This document shows, piece by piece, positions 9,694 to 20,680 of a DNA stretch of 64,000 nucleotides. The position numbers were made by a program, and so were the translations under genes. Each line of letters begins with the position of its first letter. The first letter of the stretch is position 1. The notes under the pieces are model-generated. The model saw only the letters and a program-made list of their open reading frames with translations. It ran no database searches and was not told where the DNA came from. The stretch lies in NCBI GenBank assembly GCA_005656395.1, contig SRSI01000013.1, positions 2,108,001 to 2,172,000 of the forward strand, read 5' to 3'. The stretch is from Strongyloides papillosus (lineage: Eukaryota; Nematoda; Chromadorea; Rhabditida; Strongyloididae).

Positions 9694-10999
9694 TTAATAA
9701 TAATGAGGTTATGGGCCATTCTTCATCCAGACTTTTTAAAATTCAACCAGTACTTGGTTACTTTGTGCATAAATTCAATACAGTGTATAAACATAAGCAA
9801 AAGTTATCATTGAACGAAGGCATGATTCCATGGAGAGGACGTTTGTCTTTTCGTATACATAATCCTGGAAAAATTGTCAAATATGATTTACTGGTGAGAA
9901 TTTTATCTGAAAGTAATACTAGGTACATTTGTGCTTGGAGATTTATACTGCTGATGGGAAAAAACTAGAAAAACTATTTTATCTGTACTTGAACCAAATC
10001 TTGGGATGGCACCAAGTCTATCAGGATAATTACTATAATAGTACGTTAATTGCAAATAAATCTGTTGAACGTAAAACAAGAGTGTGCGGCACAATAAGAG
10101 AAAACAGAGGCTTACCACTATACCTAAAAAATGAGAAACGTCTACAAAGAAGAGGTGAAATAGCCGTTTGACAAAAAAGATGACGTTCTACTTTTAATTT
10201 GGATGAATAAACGTCAAGTGGAAATGATAACAACCATTCATAATAGCTCATATTGCAGTATAGGAAAAAAATCTAAGAATACTGGGGAAGAAATAAAGAA
10301 GCCGATATGTGTTCACTAATATAATGCGAATATGAAAGGCGTCGACCGTACTGATCAATATCTTTCCTACAATAGTATTCTCAGAAAATCAGTAAAGTGG
10401 GCAAAAAAGGAAGTACTTTATCTAATTAACTATGGATTTTTTAATTCACACAAGTATATCAACCTCTGAATCTGACAGCAAGATAAGATATAAAGATTTT
10501 CTACTCGAAGTGGCAAGAAATTAGCTTACTCTTGAAGAAATAGAAAAATCTACAGTTTTAGAAAGCAGTCTACCAAGTCTTTAAAATATTACTAAAAGAA
10601 CTTCAAGTAAAGATTACCCGCAGAGATTGTCAGGTAATATGAAAAAACATGTCTTAGTATAAATCCCACCAGCGGAAAAAAGGTAATTTTCTACAAAACG
10701 TTGCAAAGTGTGCACTACTAACGAAAAAAGAAGTGAAACTCACTACGTTTCTAAGATTTGTAAAGTTCTACTTCACGTACTTGATCGTTTTACAAAATAT
10801 TATACTTTAAAAAAGTTTTAGTCTGTAAAAATTTTTAATTAACAAATATTTTACTAAAAAATCATGTAATATTAAAGTATCTGTAGAAATAATTTTTTTA
10901 TTATATACGACAATGTTTTTTAACAGATTTTAACTCCTCCGTTACTAACTACTTAATTACTAACAAATTATAATGGAAAAATGTTGGACGCAAAAAAAT

Positions 11000-11282
11000 A
11001 ACTGGTCATCTATATGTTAAAAATGTTTTTCTTAAAAGTGTTTGTAATTTTACATAGAACTAAATTATAACCTTGCATTTTATAATGTATTGTAGAAAAT
11101 AACTCATGTTCTAAAATAAAAATAGAAATTAATTTTAATAATTTTTTAATTATTGTTTTAATTTTTCATATACGAAATAATTGCGATAAAATTAGACGCA
11201 AACCAAGAAAATTAAAATTTTTTAGGTGAAACAAATTTGTTACATTTTGTGCAAACCTGTGTTCTTTTTTATTTTTTGTGTG
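11000..11282. repeat. Right half of a CACA-ended repeat (family copy 3)
   Basis: From GTTAAAAATG near 11018 to the tip TTTTTTGTGTG at 11282 this matches the right halves of the elements ending at 28933 and 52053, including TATAATGTATTGTAGAAAA and ATTGCGATAAAATTAG. The left half could not be found; it may have been lost or overwritten where the piggyBac relic ends. Confidence 0.6.
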
Positions 11283-12324
11283 TAGAAACATTTTGATTCT
11301 TCTAGTAGATGTTTTGAACAAAATGAATAATTAAAGATAATTTCATGAAGTAAAAAATTTTCATTCATTATTTAAAGCTATCAGTGAAAAAATTGATGCA
11401 GTATTTCAACTAAGTATTAAAAAAAATTAGAAAATATTAATACATCCATACTTCTATCTCAAATGCATAAAGCGATTGGACAATTTTGTTCTGGAAATGA
11501 TATTGAATTGTCCTTCTCAAATGAATCAAGAGAAATAATGCAAAAAAAAAGATAAATGACTTAACATTCACTGTTCTTTGCAATGAAAGATTAGATTTCA
11601 ATGAATTATTCGAGTTCTGTATTAAAAGAGTCGATACCATTAATCATGCCATTTTTTTATATTAAATTAAAGATTTTACTATTTTCAACAAAAACAGAAG
11701 GAGTTTCATCCATTATGATACAAAGTATTTCACGACTTTGTAACCTGCCAATCAAAGTCGCTATGAAGAGAAACAATTATACTGCTATAAAGCCGAACAA
11801 TTTGGTGACCCATTATCAATATTAAATAATTGCTTCGTTAATGATAGTAGCAATGAAGTATCTAGAAATAGAAATAGTGTAAATATTGATAATGGTGAAG
11901 ATATTGATGATAATTTATTTATTTACGTACTATTTTTAACAAGTAAATGTATAATATTACAAATAAAATCTGTTCTATCTAATTTAACAGAATTGACAAA
12001 AAATTTTAATAAGTTATTTTTTTAATATTATGAAGATATCTTAATCTAGGTCTGCTAACTTTTTTTTATATCCTTAAGGGTAGTACCACAATAGGTTTAA
12101 GGCTAGAGAGCCATTATAGTGAATGTTATATAGGAACATACATCTGAGTTTGAAGACATATTGTTCTAGTGGTTTAACCTTAGCATATGTATAGATTAGA
12201 GCTATTAGGATTCTTTTATCACTGGGTATATTTTCTTTACTACGATTTTTCTCCGTATTTATTAGTTTACATGGAAATATAAATTTCTAATCCAAGCAGG
12301 CTATGTCATGTAAGGCATTCTTAG
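11283..12324. other. AT-rich stretch with weak coding-like debris
   Basis: Between about 11440 and 11640 the plus strand reads as broken coding sequence (for example MHKAIGQFCSGNDIELSFSN and a downstream LDFNELFEFCIKR), interrupted by stops and one frame change. I do not recognise the family. The rest is featureless. Confidence 0.3.
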
Positions 12325-12328
12325 TTAA

Positions 12329-14467
12329 CTCTTTAACGTACACGTTCGAGTTATTTCGAGCAACGTCGTTTTTTTTGCTACTGTAATTTTCACAGTTGAA
12401 TAAAATCGAGAATTAAAAATAATAATGTGAAAGTCAGGGTATTACTAAATTAATCTATTTTTAGTGTAAAAGTGGTCATCAAAATATGCTTAAAATGGTG
12501 AAGTTTAGTAATGTCCGATTACAAAAAATAAAATTGCGTATATTGGATAATTATACAATTGATATGCTTTATAATTTTAAAATTATTATTATTACTATTA
12601 TATTTATTTTATATTATATTTTAGTAAAATATATATCGAAAAATGAGCGATTCAGAATCTGAATATGAATACGCAAATTTATCGAAAAGCAGCTCAGAAG
12701 AAAGTTATATTTACAGTAGTGATTCTGAAAATAGTTCAGAAGAAGATATAACTGCTAATTGGAAGAAGATAAGCGATATTCAACCTATTTCATCTCCTCA
12801 AAGATTTTCATTTGTTACTTCTCCTGCTTCAACTTTTCTTTTAGTGGACAATTTTGATATAATAGCATATTTCAAATTATTTTTTGATGATTCTGTGTTG
12901 GATATATTAGTTCTAGAAACAAATAGATATGCGGAACAAAAACCGAACAGATCTGACAATCAATGGAAACACGTTGACAAAAATGAAATAATGATATTTC
13001 TAGCTACAAATATACTTCAGAGCCTTATTAAAAAACCGGAAGAAGGAATGTATTGGTTAACTAACGAAATATGGTATACTCCTGTTTTTCTAAAATTGAG
13101 GAACCTAAGAAGATATCAAAGTATAGAAAGAAATTTACATTTTTTTAATAATGAAACATTTGACCCAAATATTCATCTCAACCTAAAACTTTATAAAATT
13201 GGTCCTATTTATGAAATAATAAATAAAAAATGTTCTAGTTTATATATACCAAAAAGAGATATAACAATTGATGAAAGCCTAATGCTTTATAAAGGTCGAT
13301 CAGGGTAGGTGCAGTATATACCACTAAAAAGATCGTGGTTTGTAATAAAATTATTTTTATTGTGAGAATCTGAAAGTGGGTATTTTTTTTTATTTGTTAT
13401 ACACACAGGGAAAGGTACAGCAATAACTGACAAATATTAAAATATGCCAGTTACTTCCCAAATTGTTGTGCCATTGCTAGAACCACTTTTAGATCAAGGC
13501 TACTGTCTTATCACTGATAGTTATTATACATCACCAAAATTGTCAAATTTTTTAGTAACTCATAAAATGGACACATATGGGATTGTAAGGAAAAATAGAA
13601 AATATATATTAAAATTTATTCGAAAAAAATTAAAAAGACATGAAATAATAGCTGCTAGACGTGGAAAATTAATAGTAATGAAGTATCAAGATAAAAGAGG
13701 CATTTGTTTGTTATCTGTAGTCCATAACACAAAGAAAGCAACTACAAACAAAACAGATAAAGATGGTAATTTAATATCTAAGCCAAAAGTGGTGATAGAT
13801 TATAACGTTACGATGGGAGGTGTTGATAGTCCAGATCAACATTTACATGACTATTCCATTACAAAAAAAGGGGGAAAAATATTGTAAAAAAATATTCTTT
13901 CATTTGCTAGACATCAGCATTTAGAACGCATATGTTTTGTATAAAAAATTAGAGGTGAAAAAACAAATTTAGATTTTAGAAGCGAATCAGTAGAAAGACT
14001 TATACAAAACTATCTCCCACAAGATATTGCGTTGTGTGTTGTGCTAAAAGGGATAGCAAAGGAAAAAAGAAACGAGAGTCGTTATATGTGCTATACTTGC
14101 AATATTGGGTTGTGTGCTGCATCTTGTTTCGAAATATATCACACTAAAAAATTTCTGAATAATTTTTTTTAAATACTGCTATTATTATTATTTCTGTTGA
14201 AAAAGTATAAATAAATATCATTACTAATAAAAATATGTTTTTTGAAACAGCAATTCGAGAAGAAAAATAAGAAAAGTCGATGTACGCGCAAGATTGCAAT
14301 ATTCGGCTTTTTTCTGCAATGTAGATCAAAATCCAAAATTAAAATTTTTATTAATTTTGTATTTTTTTCTTTATTTTTGCTAAAGCAAGGTTTAACAATG
14401 TGTTTTCTTAAATAAAAAAAATTGATTTTTTTGCAGGTTTCTTTCAAAAAAATTATGCGTTAAGGGG
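12329..14467 (+). mobile_element. piggyBac-family element with TTAA duplication (2139 bp)
   Basis: TTAA at 12325-12328 and at 14468-14471 flank the element. Its ends are short imperfect inverted repeats: CTCTTTAACGTACA on the left, and CCCCTTAACGCATA when the right end is read on the other strand. The whole transposase relic lies between them, so this is a nearly full-length copy. Confidence 0.85.
12643..14160 (+). pseudogene. piggyBac transposase, frame-broken
   Basis: The first open part (12643-13308, 221 aa) has an acidic Ser/Glu-rich N-terminus, then the piggyBac N-terminal domain up to the first catalytic Asp in TIDESLMLYKGR (codon 13270). A stretch with stops at 13309-13443 covers what should be the next part of the domain. 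The second open part (13444-13887) carries the second Asp in TDSYYTSP (13516) and the third in GGVDSPDQ (13825). Further frames lead to a C-terminal Cys/His ring-like region at about 14030-14150. All three catalytic Asp codons survive, but frameshifts and stops make the gene non-functional. It is distinct from the copy at 4306-10821. Confidence 0.85.
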
Positions 14468-14471
14468 TTAA

Positions 14472-16145
14472 ACTTACTTTGAATCTCAAAGTCAGATAAA
14501 TTTCCTTCTGCCATGCTAATGATTCTTTCTTGCAACAATTCCTATTTTGCGACTGAACTTTGCAATTAATTAATGAATACCACAATTTCAAGGTTTATAT
14601 ACCCTTATTAGATATCTCCCATCTGAAGGAGGATGTTACATATACTTTAAAACACATACGAAATGTCACCAGATGCTTAATGTCTAATAATTAATGAACA
14701 GAAGTTTTTAAAGAATTCAAATTATCAACAACAATGGAAATTTATAAAATTCGCGTATCACAATTATTCCAACTTTAATACCAATCATAAAATACAAAAA
14801 TGATTGACAATTAAAATATCAGATAATTATATTTTAAAATTAATTATCACTCAAAAATATGAGAATAGTATTATAAACTATTTTTATGATTGACAATTAA
14901 TTAACTTCAATATCAACAGAAGCATAATTTAATTCAAATACGTGAGATTCTTAAAAATCTCCTTATAAGTCCATTTCTGTGGAAACAGTTTCAATAAACC
15001 GTTACCTACTTTGTGACAAACCAGAAAATACCAAATTACCGTCTCGGAGAAGTTGAGGTTATGACAAAGGTGACCAGAACTAGTGGATCACCGAAAACAA
15101 AGGACTAGGTGTCATATAAAACATCGTACAAAAAATTAAGTTACAAAATATATTAAATATTTATATATTTGCGTATTCGGATACCGATACGCCAACCACA
15201 TATATTCGTATATGTTCTGCATGTTTTCAACTTGTGCCATGCAGAAAGTATATATAGATTACATTAATCCCATTACTTTTAATCTAATATATAGCCAAAA
15301 AGGTATCACAACATTATATTATAAATGTTTCATTACATGTTACATGAAAAAGGATTTAAAAAATATATTTCATCAAAAGTTATTAATCTGTACCCTTTAC
15401 AAAATATCAGTCATTAACTGAAAACAACGAATAAGCATCTACAAATGCATCAATACCAATACTTCGGAATGAAAAATAATAGTACGCTATTATATAATCA
15501 AGAAGAAAATTATTAATTTTGTAATACGTATTAATTATGATTACAAAAACTAATATTCTAATATTAGCTGAACAATAATATTATGACAGATAATCAACAA
15601 ATCTAAATATGGAAAGAACAATAATGAAAAACAATCTTCCAAAAGGCTATCTACATCCCAAACAAAAATTCCCACTGAAAACTAGTAAAATTTCAGCAAT
15701 TCAAAACTATACTTTATCACGAGAAATTCAAAATCAAAACAAAAACAAATTAATCCAATTCATTATGAAAATTCACATATTATATGCCTAAATCTATTCA
15801 ATTAATTACAAAACAGCCAACATTTATTCTTCGATATTATTAGCTCTTGAAAATATTATCAGACGATGTTTTTATGTACGATGTTAAAACACATGGGTTA
15901 AGTAAGATCAAACATACAAAAAAAAAGAAAAAGAAGAGAAGAAGAAAATATTTATTATAAATCTATATAAATATATATATTTTCACTACTATTATGAAAC
16001 CCATGCCTAACAGAAATATTTCAAAGAAAAAGAAGTTAAAAGAAACAAGAATTTTTAAGCAATAACAATTTATTAACAAAAAAAACTCAACCGGAAATAT
16101 TAACAGAAAAAAAAGTGAATTAATTATTTAAACTCCCCATTAACG
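14472..16145. other. AT-rich stretch without a gene
   Basis: No exon or repeat structure stands out. The frames at 15212-15421 and 15609-15791 are compositionally like the background. Confidence 0.5.
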
Positions 16146-16391
16146 TCATACTTGGTGATTGACTAATGGTTGATGTTGTTGTTTTTGGACACCAGCAGTA
16201 GCTTGGGCTTGCCGAGATCTTTGAATGAGCAAGGCCTTCTGCTCACGGCTCCTTCTCCACATTTGAAGTTTTCCTTGGATGAAGTATGTAAGCCATATTA
16301 AGAACAAAATCGTGGCACTCGCTCCTAGTTCAATGGCAACTTCCTTGATAACATAAAGTGGCTGGATGGGTGATTGAGTGGTCTCCTTTAG
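16146..16391 (-). pseudogene. C-terminal exon of an unrecognised membrane protein
   Basis: On the minus strand an open segment of about 80 codons ends at TGA (16148-16146). It holds one hydrophobic segment (GASATILFLIWLTYFI), then a basic stretch (KLQMWRRSRE), then a Gln-rich tail ending QPLVNHQV. The segment is richer in G+C than its surroundings. A possible splice acceptor (ACTAAAG) lies just before it. No upstream exon could be joined in phase, so it is either the last exon of a gene whose other exons are far away or a fragment. No family recognised. Confidence 0.4.
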
Positions 16392-17220
16392 TTAGATGGT
16401 TGGTTGATCTGAAGGGACTGAAGATAGGCATGATAAGTAACTTATGCAATTGACCTTACAAAATCTCTCCATTCTTCAGTTACTGTCAGTGATCTACAAA
16501 TTTTTATAACAATTCAAGAAAACTATAAAACTTACTAAGTTACAAAAAAATTATCTGGTGCAAATACCAGGTCCTTATAAAACTGAAAATAAAACGATAA
16601 TTAGTTAATAAATAAAAAAATATATATATATAATAATTTATTACATAATAATAAATTAGCATGGATGAGATTGGATTGGAATTGTATCCATGCTTTGGTA
16701 TCAGGAATTATTATTAGCCCTTACCTTAATGACCTGCACATCATTAAGCTGGAACGGAGATGTAAGCCACGCCTCCATAAATATTGGATATTTAAAGCCT
16801 GATATTTCATATATCAGGCAGTCTTAGCTTAAAATCTTAAAATCATTGTTAGCCTTTTTAATAATAAAGTTTATTATATTAACTATGTGTATTTCCATCT
16901 AGTTAACACATATTCTTTCCATAATTTGAAATTATTTTTCTTCTTTATGAGTTTCATGTTAGGAATTAAATCCAATTGCTTTTATTCCGTATGAATTGTA
17001 TGAATTAACAACATTTTATATTTTTTCAGCTAAGATCGTTATACATATACTCTTTAAAATACGATTAGGATAGTAAAATTTTTAGAGATTTTGAATTCTA
17101 TGAGTTGAGTCAAGAATTTCACAATCTTTAACGACTTCGTCAGTTGTAAATTTAAATATTTGATCTATAAATGGACCCTTTAATAGCTAATCTTTCATTC
17201 TTTTTAAATATAGTATGAAT
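16392..17220. other. AT-rich stretch without a gene
   Basis: Apart from a possible tiny minus-strand exon near 16450-16500 (reading SLTVTEEWRDF between AG and GT) that does not join in phase to the exon at 16146-16391, nothing stands out. Confidence 0.4.
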
Positions 17221-17604
17221 TTAGTCGATTGCTAACTTAGTTAACGTAGCAGAATCAATAATTGTTTGAGTTTTCTTATATATTTTTACATTATCAAAAA
17301 CTTTTAAATATTCATTTCTGTATCCATAGCCGCATTGTAACGGAATATGTGCCTCCTCTATAAAAACGCACAATAACACACCAGCTTCAAAAAGTTTATA
17401 TATTATTGAATGAATACACTTTAAGTAAAACCTCTTAGGAATAGTTATTATTGTTCCATATTTCTTAACAAAAGTTTCTGGAGAATTGTATGCCAAATGA
17501 ATTCTATAGTTTATTAATTTTCTTGATAGCATTGAACTTAAATACAAGTAATGGAATTTTCTTTTTAAATTCATACTCAACTTGTTTAATTTAATTAAAG
17601 CCAA
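17221..17604 (-). CDS. Exon-like frame, weak resemblance to an ionotropic-receptor C-terminal part
   Basis: A 127-codon open frame with balanced composition for this genome. Its middle reads SPETFVKKYGTIITIPKRFY followed by IIYKLFEAGV. The pattern SP..., a hydrophobic strand, then I-x-x-L-x-E-A-G is seen near the end of the ligand-binding domain of arthropod ionotropic receptors. There is no obvious transmembrane segment after it and no start or splice context that decides the limits. It could equally be a chance frame. Confidence 0.25.
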   Translation of the reverse strand: MALIKLNKLSMNLKRKFHYLYLSSMLSRKLINYRIHLAYNSPETFVKKYGTIITIPKRFYLKCIHSIIYKLFEAGVLLCVFIEEAHIPLQCGYGYRNEYLKVFDNVKIYKKTQTIIDSATLTKLAID

Positions 17605-18404
17605 TGATTCGAAATAAATAATGCAATTCTATTATAATCACTCGAACAACCAAAAACATACAGAATTGTCTTGCCTATTTTAGTGAGAACATTAAAAAAT
17701 ATTAATGGTTTTCTGAAACTTTATTATTAGATTAGTAACAAAAATTTATTATAATATATTATGTAAACTCCTATAATAATAACAATAACAACATATTAAA
17801 ACATCACGGGTTTATATATAACAATAGATAACATAACGGTATATACATAACAATAAGTAACCCATAATAAATTGGTTACTAGTGACCGCATTGAGAAAAT
17901 TCCAACACTACACCAAATGCTGTTCACCAGGGATTCTTTACAGGATAACTAATTCTTAAATGTTAATTTTATTTTCAAGTAGTAAAAACAATGCTCCACC
18001 ATGAGGCATTTTTTTACATCCTTTGTATCAAAAAAGGCTGTCAAAAGTTTGGTTATCTCTTTATAGTTTTTTTGAAAATCAGAACCATATTCTGATAAAT
18101 ACATTTTTTTCGGTTTCCATGGGATATTTAGATAGTTCCAAACTAGTTAATTTAAATGTAGTAAAGTTGGTCATAATTGAAAATACGTTTTGAAGAAAAA
18201 ATATTGGATTTTAAAATCATTTATCTTTTTATATACGAATGGCATATATTTCTGACACTATGTATTTATTATTTAAAATTTATACTTTTTTATTTCTTAC
18301 CAATTTTTTTCAACTACTTCTGTTTACGCTTACGGCAATTAATAGAATTATCTTTCATAGTATTTTAAAGTATATAACATGTTATTTTACTAAATAATGT
18401 AAAG
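17605..18404. other. AT-rich stretch without a gene
   Basis: No supported exon or repeat. The frame at 18177-18368 is hydrophobic low-complexity sequence. Confidence 0.5.
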
Positions 18405-18600
18405 TAGTACGATATTTGAAGCGGAGTAAAGCGGATCAAATACTTAAAAAACATTTAAAAGGTGTTACAAAGGCGGATAAAAATCAGATCCGGCTATATC
18501 CGCGAATAGTAAAATTTCCAATCTTGATCCGCTCCGAATAGTCAACTACCCGCTCTTTCCGAAATATTAGAATTATTATCCGCTTCAAATACAGTACTAT
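18405..18600. mobile_element. Short MITE with GCGGAT-rich inverted repeats
   Basis: The left end TAGTACGATATTTGAAGCGG and the right end (other strand) ATAGTACTGTATTTGAAGCG form inverted repeats of about 25 bp. GCGGAT or ATCCGC recurs inside at several places (about 18431, 18474, 18500, 18524, 18578). It is too short to code. Target duplication is unclear, so superfamily assignment is open; subterminal GCGGAT repeats suggest a hAT-like origin. Confidence 0.55.
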
Positions 18601-19552
18601 TATATACTATATTACATTCAACACTATCAGAATAGTTTTTTTTTAATTTGATGATCAATAAGATATTTGAATATGTTAATTTTTTGATCTTATGTATTTG
18701 TATAATGAAAGCATTCTTTATTTACGAAATTAATTATGTTGTATAAATTTAACATATTGTGTTTATATTCCATCTATTGGAATGTTATTCAATTTTTTGA
18801 ATATTTATATTGTATTATTTGTGTTGTATAGATAGTATTAAGAAGGATATAACGGCAAATCATCGTACATTTTTTTTAGTGGACAATATAGTATTTTTCA
18901 TAATTATCGAATAAAGAAAGTACATGTTTTTATAATTAACAATATTAATTTTTTAGCCTATACTTTTTAAAAATATTTAGAATCTAGTGTTAATTAATTT
19001 TTTCTGATATGTATTATCAAATATTTATTATTTTGACAACTATACATCAATTTTTTAAGAATTAAATTGATTATATTATTCTGAATTTTTTAAACAAGTG
19101 GAATGAAAAATACAATTTATTTATTTAATTAATTAAGTTGTGTTTCAACTAATCAATCAATAATGTTTTAAAGATGATCTATAGACGAAATATATAACAT
19201 TTTAACTCTGGCGATTCATGAGTCAGAGGTTTACGATAGTGACAATATAGTAAATTAATTAAATACTTCTATCTACTAACAAAATTCACAATAATAATAC
19301 GAACACAATAACCAATAATATTAAAATTATTAACTATCCATATTTAGATGTTTCATATACAGACTGAACTAACTTCCAAAGGTTCTTCTATAGTGGTATT
19401 TTTAACCTGACGGAGCGGGATTAACACCTCCATTCCCAATTATGCTGTTCCGGCATATCCCATAATCTTATAAGTGATTTCTCTAAAGCTTCGTCACTTC
19501 ATTTTCTTTGTTTATATCAGATTTAATATTAAAAATTATTCTCTTAACATTA
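18601..19552. other. AT-rich stretch without a gene
   Basis: Nothing beyond short A/T runs is visible. Confidence 0.5.
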
Positions 19553-20140
19553 TTACAAAAATCTGTCTTTCGGTTTGATAAAAGCATTCAAAATTAAACT
19601 AATAATTTGGTGATTACCAATTGTATCATAACCACCTAATATCTGCAAATCCATAATATAAGAAAAAAACATGTCGCTCTTATGAATCACGTGATATAGG
19701 CACAACTCGTTCAATTTTTTCAGATTATTCATAAAACACTCTTCACAACAAAGCTTTCGATAGCAAGTACACCAGCTTCTTAGCCATCTTTGCGTCTTAG
19801 GCGGTATAACACTACAATGAGCAGAAAATAGATTTCTCCACTTCTCACCAAAATTCCTAAAACTTCTATAAATCTTTCTAGAATACAGGCGTTTCCTCAG
19901 TAATTCTGTATCCATATCACTAAATTCCAGATCTTCCAATTCGTTTTTCATGCAAAATTTATTTTTCTTATTCCAACATAAAGCAAGTAAATCAATAACT
20001 GAATTACTGCTTTTATTTTCCGGAAATCCAGATTCAAAAGAAATATAGTCAAGATTTCCTCTCTCATCGAGAATCTCAAATGCTAATTTGTTTGTATTGT
20101 TAGTAAAATTTGTTATATCACGCGAACTAAAGAAAATCAC
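19553..20140 (-). CDS. Unrecognised exon-like frame with a Cys cluster
   Basis: A 195-codon open frame on the minus strand, soluble by composition, with a Cys-rich centre (WCTCYRKLCCEECF, about residues 122-135) that could bind metal. More coding-like minus-strand sequence lies just upstream at 20220-20441 (reading NRELSYFMKIERGKNR) and about 20550-20670 (reading KFLKEVKNLLRKYYERKF). Together they look like pieces of one gene or gene relic read leftwards. Stops separate the pieces and I could not find phase-consistent splice sites for all joins. Family unknown. Confidence 0.4.
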   Translation of the reverse strand: MIFFSSRDITNFTNNTNKLAFEILDERGNLDYISFESGFPENKSSNSVIDLLALCWNKKNKFCMKNELEDLEFSDMDTELLRKRLYSRKIYRSFRNFGEKWRNLFSAHCSVIPPKTQRWLRSWCTCYRKLCCEECFMNNLKKLNELCLYHVIHKSDMFFSYIMDLQILGGYDTIGNHQIISLILNAFIKPKDRFL

Positions 20141-20219
20141 TAACTCTAAAACTCATACAATTTTTCATATCATAACACGATCTACCTTGATATGTACTAT
20201 CTTGAAGATTTGTATGTAC

Positions 20220-20680
20220 CTAATTTCCAACATTAATCACCACAGAGTTTTGCGTAATTCTAACCAACATACGACAACGATTAACCATAACATTAAATTC
20301 ATTACCAGCCAGACCATAGTTGGTACCTCGCACCTGAATTGTACGGTTTTTCCCTCTCTCAATCTTCATAAAGTATGATAATTCTCGATTCGAGCAACCT
20401 AAATTGTTAGTATAACATATTAAATCATCGATGATATCCACATGTCATAACTCAGCTTTGACGAATCTAAAACTATATTAATATACTATTAGTATAAGCC
20501 TATTTCCAATAGGAGAGCCATCTCCCCACCGTATTGCACAACTCTAATTACGTCGAGTAATATAAGAAAAAGATTTATCAACTTCATCGGCTGCTTCATC
20601 ACTCAATTCAAACTTCCTTTCATAATATTTCCTTAACAAATTCTTGACTTCTTTCAAGAATTTTGCGGGCCTACACACAA
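20220..20680 (-). pseudogene. Upstream coding-like pieces of the gene at 19553-20140
   Basis: Two minus-strand segments. The one at 20550-20670 is Lys/Glu-rich and ends with an in-frame stop. The one at 20220-20441 is 73 codons long with a basic NRELSYFMKIERGKNR region. Their order matches a gene read toward lower coordinates. Frame breaks between them suggest decay, or introns I cannot define. Confidence 0.35.

Larger units (their letters stand above)
4306..10821 (+). pseudogene. Decayed piggyBac-type transposase gene, split by a Ty3/gypsy element
   Basis: The acidic N-terminus starts at ATG 4306. A one-base slip near the A-run at 4461-4469 moves it into the frame of 4476-4763, and the piggyBac N-terminal domain continues to about 4939. 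After the retrotransposon the DDE domain resumes at 9698. The first catalytic Asp is replaced by Asn (codon 9813-9815, in SLNEGMIPWRGRLSF). The second Asp is kept in DNYYNS (10025) and the third in GVDRTDQ (about 10344). A C-terminal Cys-rich region (CKVC then later Cys and His, about 10699-10800) runs to TAG 10819-10821. Several stops and frameshifts plus the insertion make it non-functional. The family is DDE_Tnp_1_7 (piggyBac), which cuts and pastes at TTAA. Confidence 0.85.

Noticed and set aside
9552..9700. First part of the open frame 9552-9968 as a protein N-terminus
   Set aside because: These codons belong to the 3' LTR; only the part after the target duplication at 9694-9697 is piggyBac sequence.
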